From assembly GCF_003097235.1 (NCBI RefSeq), contig NZ_QEQQ01000015.1:102034-166033 (forward strand): a stretch of DNA of 64,000 nucleotides, read 5' to 3'. The DNA comes from Pseudomonas sp. CC120222-01a. Its GTDB lineage: Bacteria; Pseudomonadota; Gammaproteobacteria; Pseudomonadales; Pseudomonadaceae. The stretch's first letter is position 1; each line of letters opens with the position of its first letter. Both the position numbers and the translations under genes were made by a program. Shown here piece after piece: positions 47,438 through 55,847 of the stretch. Under the pieces are notes generated by a model. It did no database searches and was not told where the DNA came from. It saw nothing but the letters and a program-made list of their open reading frames with translations.

Positions 47438-48622
47438 ATGAAATCCCCCTCCCTGAGCCGTGCCCTGATCCTGCTGATGGCCACCGCCACCGGCCTGGCC
47501 GTGGCCAGCAACTACTACGCCCAACCGCTGCTGCACAGCATTGCGCAACAGTTCGGCCTGAGTACCGCAAGCGCCGGCAGCATCGTCATCGCCGCGCAAC
47601 TGAGCTATGGCGCCGGCCTGTTGCTGCTGGCGCCGCTGGGCGACCTGTTCGAACAGCGCCGGCTGATCGTGGTGATGACGGCCATCTCCACCCTGGGCCT
47701 GGTCATCAGCGCCTGTGCCCCGAGCCTGCCCTGGTTGCTGCTCGGCACCGCGCTCACCGGCCTGTTCTCGGTGGTAGCGCAGATCCTAGTGCCGATGGCC
47801 GCCACCCTGAGCGAGCCGCATCAGCGTGGTCGCGCCGTGGGCACCTTGATGAGCGGGCTGCTGCTGGGCATCCTGCTGGCGCGTACCGCCGCCGGTTTCA
47901 TGGCCGAGCTGGGCGGCTGGCGCAGCATCTATGTGCTGGCCGCCGTGCTGATGGCGCTCACGGCGCTGGCGCTGTACCGCAACCTGCCCGAACACAACAG
48001 CCATGCCGGCCTGAAGTACCCGGCGCTGATCGGCTCGGTGTTCCGCCTGTTCATCGAAGAGCCAGTGCTGCGCCTGCGCTCGCTGCTCGGCCTGCTGGCG
48101 TTCAGCCTGTTCGCACTGTTCTGGACACCGCTGGCATTCCTGCTGGCCATCGAGCCGTACCACTACTCCGACGCGGCCATCGGCCTGTTCGGCCTGGCCG
48201 GTGCGGCCGGTGCGTTGGCGGCCAACTGGGCCGGGCGCCTGGCCGACCGCGGCAAAGGCTCGCTGGGCACAACGGTGGGCCTGGTGGCGCTGCTGTTGTC
48301 ATGGATCCCGCTGGGCTTTGCCGAAAGCTCGCTGCTGGCGTTGCTGGTAGGCGTGCTGGCCCTGGACCTGGCCGTGCAGCTGGTGCACGTGAGCAACCAG
48401 AATGCGGTGATCGCCCTGCGCCCCGAAGCTCGCACCCGCCTCAATGCCGGCTACATCACCTGCTACTTCATCGGCGGTGCGCTAGGCTCGTTGCTGGGCA
48501 CGCAACTGTTCCAGCACCACGGCTGGATGGGGATCGTCACGGCGGGCCTGGCGATCGGTACGCTGGCGCTGCTGGTGTGGGCCTGGGCGCTGCGCAAGCG
48601 GGCGGTTGCGCAGGCAGCCTGA
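47438..48622 (+). CDS. MFS transporter (drug/proton antiporter-like)
   Basis: A 394-aa permease with about twelve hydrophobic segments. The MFS loop motif appears as GDLFEQRRLIV after helix 2, and the antiporter-type helix-5 region is LMSGLLLGILLARTAAGF. Exporter function is likely; the substrate is unknown. It follows the SDR gene across the palindromic element, so co-transcription is uncertain. Confidence 0.9.
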   Translation: MKSPSLSRALILLMATATGLAVASNYYAQPLLHSIAQQFGLSTASAGSIVIAAQLSYGAGLLLLAPLGDLFEQRRLIVVMTAISTLGLVISACAPSLPWLLLGTALTGLFSVVAQILVPMAATLSEPHQRGRAVGTLMSGLLLGILLARTAAGFMAELGGWRSIYVLAAVLMALTALALYRNLPEHNSHAGLKYPALIGSVFRLFIEEPVLRLRSLLGLLAFSLFALFWTPLAFLLAIEPYHYSDAAIGLFGLAGAAGALAANWAGRLADRGKGSLGTTVGLVALLLSWIPLGFAESSLLALLVGVLALDLAVQLVHVSNQNAVIALRPEARTRLNAGYITCYFIGGALGSLLGTQLFQHHGWMGIVTAGLAIGTLALLVWAWALRKRAVAQAA

Positions 48623-48644
48623 TACGGGAGCACTCCCACGATGA

Positions 48645-49994
48645 TCAAGAGCCTCCAGCAGCAAACGCCTCATCCACCTGCGCCAGTTGTGCTTCGCTCA
48701 GCACGCCTGCCTGGTAGTGCAGCTTGATCCACGCCAGCAGGTAGTCATACCGCGCCTGGGCCAGATCGCGCCGGGTGCTGGCCAATTGCTGCTCGGCGTT
48801 GAGCACGTCGAGGTTGACCCGCTCGCCGCCCAGTACGCTCTTGCGAGTCGACACCACCAGTGCCTCGGCTGCCACCAGGGCCCGCTGGTAGGCACGCAGG
48901 CGGCTGGCGCCGGACTGGCAGGCGTTGTACTGCTTGCGCAGCTCGATCAGGGCGCCACGGGTCTGCCCGTCAAGCTCGTACTCGGCCTGCTCCAGATGAC
49001 GGCTGGCCTGCCGGGTCGAGGCCGACACACCGCCACCGGCAAACAACGGCACGCTGACTTCGATACCCACGGTGTTGGTGTCATAGCGCTGGTTATAGGT
49101 GTTGCCGCTGTCCGACTCCTGGCGCCGCGAGGTGGCGAAGGCCGTGACCTTGGGCAGGTGCCCGGCACGGTTGCGTTCGACCTCGTAACGCGCCACGTCC
49201 AGGGCCTGGCGCGACGACGCCAGTTGCGGATTGCTGGCCAAGGCCCGCGCCTGCCAGGCGTCATAGCCGCTCGGTTCAACGCTGGGCAAGGCAAAACCCG
49301 CACGCAACGGCGCCAGCTCCTCGACACGCACTGCGGGCTCGCCGATCAGCGCGCCGAGTTCGCGCAGGGCCGCGTCCTGATCGTTGCGGGCCTGGATTTC
49401 CTCGGCATCGGCCAGCTCGAAACGCGCCTGGGCTTCGAGCACATCGGTACGCGTGCCTTCACCGGCGTCGAACAACCGCCGGTTCTGCTGGAACTGCTGG
49501 CGGTAGGCTTGCTTGCTGGCCACGCTGATGGCGATCTGATCTTCGGCGAACAGGGCCTGGGTGTAGCTGCTCATTACGCGCACCAGCAACTGCTGGCTCT
49601 GGTCGCGGAACGCCTCGTCGGCAAACAGCGCCTGGGCCACACCCTTGCGGTAAGCGGCATAGGCTTCGTAGTCGAACAACGGCTGCTGGAGGATGAAGCT
49701 CGAACCCATGCTGTTGTAATGCCGGTCCTCTTGCTGGCGGCGCGAATCCCCCAGGTATTTCACCTCGGAATCGTTGCGGCCCTTGTTGTAGTTGTACGAC
49801 AGGCTCGGCAGCAGCCCGGCGCGGCCGATGGCGCGGTACTCCTGGCCGGCCTCGCGGGCCTTGAACGCGGCCAGGTAGGTCGGATCGCGGCGCAGGGCCT
49901 GCTCGTACACCTGGAACGGCCCCATGGCCGCCAGAGAGATGCCAGGCAGCCAGGCGCAGGCCGCCAGCAGCCCGATCAACGGGAAGTTCTTCAC
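48645..49994 (-). CDS. aprF: TolC-family outer-membrane channel AprF
   Basis: A 449-aa TolC-type protein with a signal peptide (residues 1-22, ending SLAA) and the long helical repeats of the family (AIGRAGLLPSLSYNY, LLARV... and the SVPLFAGGGVSAS segment). It is the outer-membrane exit duct of the type I secretion system for AprA. It is the last gene of the apr operon, ten nt after aprE. The two-fold internal repeat typical of TolC is visible. Confidence 0.93.
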   Translation of the reverse strand: MKNFPLIGLLAACAWLPGISLAAMGPFQVYEQALRRDPTYLAAFKAREAGQEYRAIGRAGLLPSLSYNYNKGRNDSEVKYLGDSRRQQEDRHYNSMGSSFILQQPLFDYEAYAAYRKGVAQALFADEAFRDQSQQLLVRVMSSYTQALFAEDQIAISVASKQAYRQQFQQNRRLFDAGEGTRTDVLEAQARFELADAEEIQARNDQDAALRELGALIGEPAVRVEELAPLRAGFALPSVEPSGYDAWQARALASNPQLASSRQALDVARYEVERNRAGHLPKVTAFATSRRQESDSGNTYNQRYDTNTVGIEVSVPLFAGGGVSASTRQASRHLEQAEYELDGQTRGALIELRKQYNACQSGASRLRAYQRALVAAEALVVSTRKSVLGGERVNLDVLNAEQQLASTRRDLAQARYDYLLAWIKLHYQAGVLSEAQLAQVDEAFAAGGS

Positions 49995-50004
49995 GGGGCG
50001 GTCC

Positions 50005-51297
50005 TTATTGTTCGGTCAGGGCAGTGCCTGCGCGGTCTAGCAGGGGCTTGAACAGGTAGTTGAGCAGCGAGCGCTCGCCGGTCCGCACGAACAGCTCCGC
50101 CGGCATCCCCGGGCGAATCGTCAGGCCATCCAGGCGCGCCAGCGCCTCGTCGCTGACGGTACTGCGCAGTACGTAATACGGTTGGCCACTGCGCTCGTCG
50201 ATCAGTTGGTCGGCCGACAACAGCGTCACTTCGCCGCTGACCCGTGGCGTGCGGTTCTGGTTGAAGGCGGTGAACAGGATGTCCACCGGCAATTGCAGGG
50301 CCACCTTGTCCACCAGGTTCACCGGCAGGCGCCCTTCCACTTCCAGCGCGGCGCCCTGGGGGACAATCTCCAGCAACGTATCGCCGGCCCGCACCACCGC
50401 GCCTTCGGTATGCACGCCAAGGTTGACGGCGATACCGTCGGCCGGCGCAAGGATCTCGCTGTGCTGCAAGGCAAAACCTGCGGCGTTGAGCTGCTGCTCC
50501 AGGGTCGCTACCTTGACCTGGGCGTCGGCCAGCTGGCTGCGCACCTCTTTCTGATACTCCTCGCGGCGCTGCTGCAGGTTGAGCCGGGCTTCGACGATCA
50601 CTTGCCCCAGGCGAGCGCTGTCACCGGCATTCTGCGCCAGGTCGCGCTGCACCTGGGACAGCTGGCGCTGATACTCGAGCACGCGGTTGCGCGGAATGTA
50701 GCCATCACCGGCCAGTGGCCGCAGGTTGTCCAGTTGCTCACGCAGAGAGTCGGCCTGGGCTTGCAGGTCACCTCGGGCCCGGCGCATGCCGCTCAGCTGG
50801 GCCTGTGAACCCTCGATACTGGCCGCCAGCGCGCTTTGCTCGCGGGCCTGGGCCTGGCGGCGGCTGTCGAACAACTGGCGCTGGCCTTCGAGCATCAGCC
50901 CAAGCCCGGCATCGTTCTGTGCCAGCAGGTCGGCAGGAAACACCACCTGGCCCAGGTTGTCGCGCTCGCCCTGCCAGCGTGCCAGGCTGGCGCGCGCCAT
51001 CCTGTACTGGGCCTGCAACGCATCGACATCAGCCCGCACCTGGGTGGGGTCGAGCCGGAACAGCGGCTCGCCCCGATGAACCTGCTGGCCTTCGCCAACC
51101 AGGATCCGGCTGACCACGCCAGCGGCCATCGACTGCACAGCCTTGCGTTTGCCCGACACCACCACCGTGCCCTGCACCGGCACACCCTGGTCGAGCGGAG
51201 CCAGGCTGGCCCAGGCCATGAAGCCACCGAAACCGACCAGGGTCAGCACCCAGCCCAAGCGCACGTGGAAGCGCGCATCGCGCTCATGCCGGCTCAT
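50005..51297 (-). CDS. aprE: HlyD-family membrane fusion protein AprE
   Basis: A 430-aa periplasmic adaptor with one N-terminal transmembrane helix (about residues 14-34), a lipoyl half-motif VVSRILVGEGQQVHRGE, a long coiled coil (about 100-260) and the second lipoyl half ILAPADGIAVNL. It links AprD to AprF. The start ATG overlaps the aprD stop as ATGA. Length fits the family. Confidence 0.94.
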   Translation of the reverse strand: MSRHERDARFHVRLGWVLTLVGFGGFMAWASLAPLDQGVPVQGTVVVSGKRKAVQSMAAGVVSRILVGEGQQVHRGEPLFRLDPTQVRADVDALQAQYRMARASLARWQGERDNLGQVVFPADLLAQNDAGLGLMLEGQRQLFDSRRQAQAREQSALAASIEGSQAQLSGMRRARGDLQAQADSLREQLDNLRPLAGDGYIPRNRVLEYQRQLSQVQRDLAQNAGDSARLGQVIVEARLNLQQRREEYQKEVRSQLADAQVKVATLEQQLNAAGFALQHSEILAPADGIAVNLGVHTEGAVVRAGDTLLEIVPQGAALEVEGRLPVNLVDKVALQLPVDILFTAFNQNRTPRVSGEVTLLSADQLIDERSGQPYYVLRSTVSDEALARLDGLTIRPGMPAELFVRTGERSLLNYLFKPLLDRAGTALTEQ

Positions 51298-53015
51298 GCG
51301 CCACCCCCGGCCTGCAACGGGCGCTGGGCCGGGGCTTGCCCCATGGCATGGAGGATGTCGCGGGCCGGGCCGAAGCCCTGCATGCGCCCTTCGTGCAGCA
51401 CCAGCAATTTGTCGGCCTGGGCCAGCGCGGCGCTGCGGTGGGTCACCAGTACCACGGTGCGGCCCAAGGCCTTGAGCTGGGCCAGGGCATTGGCCAGCGC
51501 GGTCTCGCCGTGGCTGTCGAGGTTGGAATTGGGTTCGTCGAGCACGATCAGGCAAGGATTGCCATATAGCGCGCGGGCCAAGGCGATACGTTGCTTCTGG
51601 CCACCAGAAAGGTCGAGCCCCGCCTCGCCCAGGCGTGTGTCGTAACCCTGGGGCAGGCGCAGAATCAATTCGTGCACGCCAGCCAGGCGTGCGGCCTCGA
51701 CCACCTGCTGGCCATCCAGCTCACCGAAGCGGGCGATGTTCTCGGCGATACTGCCGCGCAGCAGTTCGATGGTCTGTGGCAGGTAGCCAATATGCGGGCC
51801 AAGGGCTTCAGGGTCCCACTGGCCAAGCTCGGCGCCATCCAGGCGGACATGGCCGCTGCGGGTCGGCCACACGCCCACCAGCAGCTTGGCCAGGGTCGAC
51901 TTGCCCGAGCCTGAAGCCCCCAGCACACCCAACAGTTCACCGGCGGCCAGGGTGAAGTCGACCTGCTGCAAGGTGGCCAGGCCACGCCCGGGCGGCCCGG
52001 CACTGACCTGCTGCACCGACAGGTGTCCGTCGGGCACCGGCAGGGGCATCGGCGCCGGCGATTCCGGGTGTTCGCGCAGCAGGCTGTCCAGGCGCTGATA
52101 GGCCAGCTTCGCCCCGCTCCACTGCTTCCAAACGGCAAGCAACTGGTCTATCGGCGCCAGCACCCGGCCCATGAGGATGGAGCCGGCGATCATCATCCCC
52201 GGGGTCATCTGCCCGTTGATCACCAGCAGGGCGCCAAGCCCCAATACCAGCGATTGCAGGCACAGGCGCAAGCCCTTGCTGGTGGCCGTGATCACCGCCG
52301 AGGTGTCACTGGCCTGGTTCTGCAGGTCGAGGAAGCGCCCGTGCTGGGCAAACCAGCGGCGGCGCAGCGCACCGAGCATGCCCATGGCCTGGATGCTCTC
52401 GGCACTGTGCAACTGGCTGCCGGCCAACAGCGTCGATTGCTGCTGCACGGCGCTGGCCTCAGTCAGCGTGGCGTGTGTCAGGCGTTCATTGAGCACGGCC
52501 AGGGCAATCAACAGCAAGGCACCGCCGCTGGCCATCAGCCCCAGCCAGGGGTTGAAGGCAAAGATTACCGCCAGATAAATCGGGAACCACGGGGCATCGA
52601 AGAAGGCGAACAGAGCCGGGCCGGTAACGAATTGACGCAATTGCGTCAGGTCATTCAAGGCCTGCCCAGCGGCGCCGTCGCGCTGACGCAAGTTGCGCTC
52701 GAAGGCCGCGCGGTACACCTGCAAGTTGAAACTTTTTTCCAACTGGTTGCCCACGCGAATGACAATGAAACTGCGCACTGCCTCCAACGCGCCTATATAG
52801 ATGAAGAAACCGACCACCATGATGGTCAATAACCACAAAGTTGTAGTGTTCTGTGAACTCAGTACACGGTCGTACACTTGCAACATGTAAATAGACGGCA
52901 CCAGCATGAGCAGGTTGATCAATGCCGTGAAACAGCCAACGCTGACCAGCGCCGACTTGTAGTTGCCGAGTGCCGCCCACAAGGGCGCCCCGGGCTGTTT
53001 GCTCGGTAGTTTCAT
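51294..53015 (-). CDS. aprD: Type I secretion ABC transporter AprD
   Basis: A 573-aa ABC exporter with an N-terminal transmembrane domain (about residues 15-300) and a C-terminal ATPase. Walker A is GASGSGKST, the signature LSGGQKQRIALARAL and Walker B LIVLDEPNSNLD. It drives export of AprA from the cytoplasm in one step. It lies 51 nt after aprI and overlaps aprE by four bases. Confidence 0.95.
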   Translation of the reverse strand: MKLPSKQPGAPLWAALGNYKSALVSVGCFTALINLLMLVPSIYMLQVYDRVLSSQNTTTLWLLTIMVVGFFIYIGALEAVRSFIVIRVGNQLEKSFNLQVYRAAFERNLRQRDGAAGQALNDLTQLRQFVTGPALFAFFDAPWFPIYLAVIFAFNPWLGLMASGGALLLIALAVLNERLTHATLTEASAVQQQSTLLAGSQLHSAESIQAMGMLGALRRRWFAQHGRFLDLQNQASDTSAVITATSKGLRLCLQSLVLGLGALLVINGQMTPGMMIAGSILMGRVLAPIDQLLAVWKQWSGAKLAYQRLDSLLREHPESPAPMPLPVPDGHLSVQQVSAGPPGRGLATLQQVDFTLAAGELLGVLGASGSGKSTLAKLLVGVWPTRSGHVRLDGAELGQWDPEALGPHIGYLPQTIELLRGSIAENIARFGELDGQQVVEAARLAGVHELILRLPQGYDTRLGEAGLDLSGGQKQRIALARALYGNPCLIVLDEPNSNLDSHGETALANALAQLKALGRTVVLVTHRSAALAQADKLLVLHEGRMQGFGPARDILHAMGQAPAQRPLQAGGGA

Positions 53016-53066
53016 GGGTCGCCCTTGTTCACCTGGAACTTGCGTGAAGTTCCAGGCCGGGATTTA

Positions 53067-53441
53067 TTAGTCCTGGCGGTCGAGCACCAAGTGTGTGCCG
53101 TTCGCCGTGATCAACGCATAGTGCCCGGCGCCCTGGCGGCTGAAATGCACCGCCTGGCTGCCGTCGGCACCGACCAGGGCCAGGGTGTCCGGTGTCACCA
53201 GCCAGCTGCCGGGGCGCAAGCCCAGCAAGCGTTCGGCGCACGCCAGGTCACCGCTCAGCTCACCTCCACTGGCGCCAAGGCGCAACTCACAGGCCTGCGC
53301 GGGCTGGTACTCGGGATACAGTTGCCAACGGCCGGCCAGTTGCGCGGCATTGGGTAGAAGCAGGCTGCTCGCCATACAGACCTCAGTGATCACCATCAGG
53401 GGGACCGCGCCCAGCGCGATCATTCGCTCGAACCTTTGCAT
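53067..53441 (-). CDS. aprI: Periplasmic alkaline protease inhibitor
   Basis: A 124-aa serralysin inhibitor with a signal peptide (about residues 1-24, ending CMASS) and the two-cysteine core of the Inh family (ACELRL...LACAERLLGL). It protects the periplasm from stray AprA by placing its N-terminus in the active-site cleft. ATG 53441 is the natural start. Lies between aprA and aprD, as in P. fluorescens-type clusters. Confidence 0.92.
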   Translation of the reverse strand: MQRFERMIALGAVPLMVITEVCMASSLLLPNAAQLAGRWQLYPEYQPAQACELRLGASGGELSGDLACAERLLGLRPGSWLVTPDTLALVGADGSQAVHFSRQGAGHYALITANGTHLVLDRQD

Positions 53442-53492
53442 GCCTTGACCTCGTCGGCAAAAGGGGCGGCGCAAGCGCCACCCCCTGGTGCA

Positions 53493-54953
53493 TCAGACCA
53501 CGATGTCGGTGACAGCGGCCTGGCCAACGGTGCTCACCAGGAATTCAGCCTGGCTGTTGCCGGTGAAGTCGATGGCCAGGCTACCCAGGTTGGTGGCCTG
53601 GTCGTAGCTCAGCAGCGCCTCGCCGGCATGGCCGGTAAAGGCGTTGACGAACTGCAGCGGCAGCTTGTCCACGGCGAACGCGGCGATGGCCGACAGGTCA
53701 ATCTTGTCCTGACCGGATGTGAAGTCCATGATCCGGTCCGGCGCCGCCCGGGTGGAGTCGCTGACCGCCGCGAACACGAAGGTGTCCGCGCCGGAGCCGC
53801 CCCAGAGCTGGTCGCCGCCACCGGCGCCGTAGATGATGTCGTTGCCAGCACCGCCCTTGAGCACGTTGGCCACGCCATTGCCGATCAGCAGGTCGTTGCC
53901 GGCACCGCCAAAGGCGTTCTCGACGGTGACACCCTTGGCGATGGACACGTTGCCGACCATGCCGCCGACGTCGGAGAACGAGGCTTCGTTGAGGTTGATC
54001 TTCTGGTTCTGGGTGAACCCGGAGAAGTCCAGGGTATCGTTGCCGCCACCGTCCCACACGGCAAACACCACTTTCGACGAGGCCGAGGTGGCCGAGTAGA
54101 AATCGCGGTCGGCGGTGGCGTTGAAGCCATACACAGTGTCGCCCGAACGGGTTGCATGGTTGGCACCATAGAGCTTCTGGATCGCCGCGATGTCGTCCAT
54201 CAGCGGCGCCGAGGCGTAGTACTGCCCGCCGGCCTTGATGAAGTTCTGCCCGGTGTTGCTCTCGCTCCAGTAGCTCATGACGCTGTAGCCGCGGGTGTCC
54301 TGGGCGTACGAGGCGTCCTTGTAGGTCGGGTAACCCTCGCCGGCGTTGTAGTCGCCGGGGTGGGACAGGCCAAGCACATGGCCGATTTCGTGGGTCAGGG
54401 TCTGGCGCCCGTAGTTGCCGGTGTCAGGGTTGACGTTGACCTGGTAGTCACGGCTGATCAGGTACCAGGATTCGCCCTTGTGCGAACCCGGCTGATTGAA
54501 CGGCAGGTAGGCGAAGGCAGCGCCACCGCTGCTGCCGTCGCTGTAGTTGCCGAAGGTCATGTGACCGTCGCCTCCCGACGCGGCCTCGGTGAAGGTCACC
54601 TTGGCCACGTCCGCCCACGACTGCATGGCCAGCTTGGCCTGGGCTTTCTGCTGCGCCGAGAAGGCGCTGAAACTGCCCAGGTCGCGGCTGTAGAAGTCCG
54701 CCGGTGCGCGGTTGAGGAAGGTGTAGCTGAGGCTGATGGTGCCGTCCTTGTTCAGATCCTGCCAGGCCGCGCCATCGCGCAGCAGCTGGGTGGCGGCCTG
54801 GTCGACCGTGAACGAGGATTTGCCATTGACGTCCGCGCCACCGCGATCGTACTGATGGCCAAAACCATTGATCAGCCCGAAGGCGCTGCTGGGCCCTTGC
54901 GGTTGCACGGCGGCAGCTGCAGAAACAATGGCGCTTGCTTTGACTTTCGACAT
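53493..54953 (-). CDS. aprA: Serralysin-type alkaline metalloprotease AprA
   Basis: A 486-aa secreted zinc protease. The zinc motif HEIGHVLGLSH is at residues 188-198 and the Met-turn SVMSYW at 224-229. RTX nonapeptides (GGAGNDLLIGNG, GGAGNDIIYGAG, GGSGADTFVF) at about 349-391 bind calcium. There is no Sec signal; the uncleaved C-terminal secretion signal ends in the expected Asp plus hydrophobics (TDIVV). In P. entomophila, P. aeruginosa and P. fluorescens AprA degrades host immune proteins. First gene of the apr operon, with a strong AAGGAA ribosome site overlapping an RsmA-like motif. Confidence 0.97.
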   Translation of the reverse strand: MSKVKASAIVSAAAAVQPQGPSSAFGLINGFGHQYDRGGADVNGKSSFTVDQAATQLLRDGAAWQDLNKDGTISLSYTFLNRAPADFYSRDLGSFSAFSAQQKAQAKLAMQSWADVAKVTFTEAASGGDGHMTFGNYSDGSSGGAAFAYLPFNQPGSHKGESWYLISRDYQVNVNPDTGNYGRQTLTHEIGHVLGLSHPGDYNAGEGYPTYKDASYAQDTRGYSVMSYWSESNTGQNFIKAGGQYYASAPLMDDIAAIQKLYGANHATRSGDTVYGFNATADRDFYSATSASSKVVFAVWDGGGNDTLDFSGFTQNQKINLNEASFSDVGGMVGNVSIAKGVTVENAFGGAGNDLLIGNGVANVLKGGAGNDIIYGAGGGDQLWGGSGADTFVFAAVSDSTRAAPDRIMDFTSGQDKIDLSAIAAFAVDKLPLQFVNAFTGHAGEALLSYDQATNLGSLAIDFTGNSQAEFLVSTVGQAAVTDIVV

Positions 54954-55349
54954 ACAGACACTTCCTTGTTTACAAAAAAGCAGTAGATGTCCGACAGGAT
55001 TCCCTTACCTTGGCGAGAGCATCCTGTCACTCGCCCTTATGAGGCGCAAAAAAACTGACACATATTGAAAGTTCATGTCCAGCGTTTTTGAAGGCTTTTC
55101 TTCGAAAACGAAAACAAATGCACGGTTTTATTGTTTGCGCAAACGAAAGAGAACTAAATTAAATGCCGCCATACGAAGAGTGACCGGCAAGTTTTATTCA
55201 ACAAGTGGAAGTTTGATTATAAAAAAGCGACACATCGGCAAAGTGCGACAGAACACCTCATGACCCTCCGTCGCCTGACCGTTGACTTGCCCGCTGATGG
55301 GGCGCTCAGTAGGCGCTGGTCAAAGACCTTTCACTGACAGGACGAATCA
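54954..55349. promoter_or_regulatory. AT-rich upstream region of aprA
   Basis: Visibly AT-rich DNA (strongest at 55060-55240) upstream of aprA with a perfect 12-bp palindrome GTTTGCGCAAAC at 55133-55144. On the aprA strand the leader holds several GGA motifs. No supported gene lies here; a 62-codon open frame at 55075-55263 lacks coding character. Confidence 0.55.
54960..54969 (-). promoter_or_regulatory. Putative RsmA/CsrA site over aprA Shine-Dalgarno
   Basis: On the minus strand ACAAGGAAGT matches the consensus ACARGGAUGU at nine of ten positions and covers the Shine-Dalgarno AAGGAA, eight bases from the aprA ATG. A further CAGGATG lies at about 55027-55021. Post-transcriptional repression relieved by Gac-Rsm signalling is the inference. 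Confidence 0.55.
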
Positions 55350-55730
55350 ATGACAAGACTCACGGTGCAATCCGGCGATTTCTTGCAAGGTGAAGGCGAG
55401 TTTCGCAATGGATCGCTCACACTCAAGACCCCACGCAGCCCTTCACCCGGCGAGCGCATTTCACTAGCCCGCATCGCTGACCTGCGCCTGGCCAGCCTGG
55501 AGTCCAGCCGCAGCCTGGGTACTGCCCTCGGCTGGGGCGTGGCCGGGGCGCTGGTGGCCGGCCCGGTGGGCCTGCTGGCCGGGCTCTGGCTGGGCGGCAA
55601 AGAAGAAGAAGCCACCTTCCTGGCCACCTTCAAGGATGGCCGCAAACTGATGGCCATCACTGACGGCAAAACCTGGTCGAAAATCGACGACACCTGGCGC
55701 CAGCATCGCCACCCGGCAACTGCTGACTGA
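55350..55730 (+). CDS. Small protein with glycine-rich hydrophobic stretch (126 aa)
   Basis: A family I cannot name. A Gly/Ala-rich hydrophobic segment at about residues 58-82 (GWGVAGALVAGPVGLLAGLWLGG) has glycine-zipper spacing and could insert into a membrane. It is preceded by a beta-like N-terminal region (TVQSGDFLQGEGEF) and followed by FKDGRKLMAITDGKTW. AGGA lies upstream of ATG. It diverges from aprA. Confidence 0.75.
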   Translation: MTRLTVQSGDFLQGEGEFRNGSLTLKTPRSPSPGERISLARIADLRLASLESSRSLGTALGWGVAGALVAGPVGLLAGLWLGGKEEEATFLATFKDGRKLMAITDGKTWSKIDDTWRQHRHPATAD

Positions 55731-55782
55731 AGACCCGCAGGGCTTGGGCCTGATAACATAGCGCCCCTTTTTTCGCCTGTTC

Positions 55783-55814
55783 CGGCCTCTTCGCGGGCGC
55801 GCCCGCGAAGAAGC
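55783..55814. repeat. Collapsed REP hairpin
   Basis: GGCCTCTTCGCGGGC followed directly by GCGCCCGCGAAGAAGCC: the outer halves of a REP pair with the GGGAGCGGGC centre missing. It lies just upstream of the TonB receptor. Confidence 0.7.
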
Positions 55815-55847
55815 CTGCGCGGTCTTCGCCCCAAGGACGCCCCCTGC

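Noticed and set aside
47233..48717. A 494-codon plus-strand frame overlapping the MFS gene
   Set aside because: It is an alternative frame of the GC-rich MFS gene; composition is Arg/Pro/Gly-rich with no domain, and it would run through the palindromic element.
53436..54986. A 516-codon plus-strand frame opposite aprA
   Set aside because: It is the antisense shadow of aprA, which has complete zinc and RTX motifs.
55075..55263. A 62-codon frame upstream of aprA
   Set aside because: AT-rich regulatory DNA; residues are biased to Lys/Arg/Thr and no ribosome site supports it.
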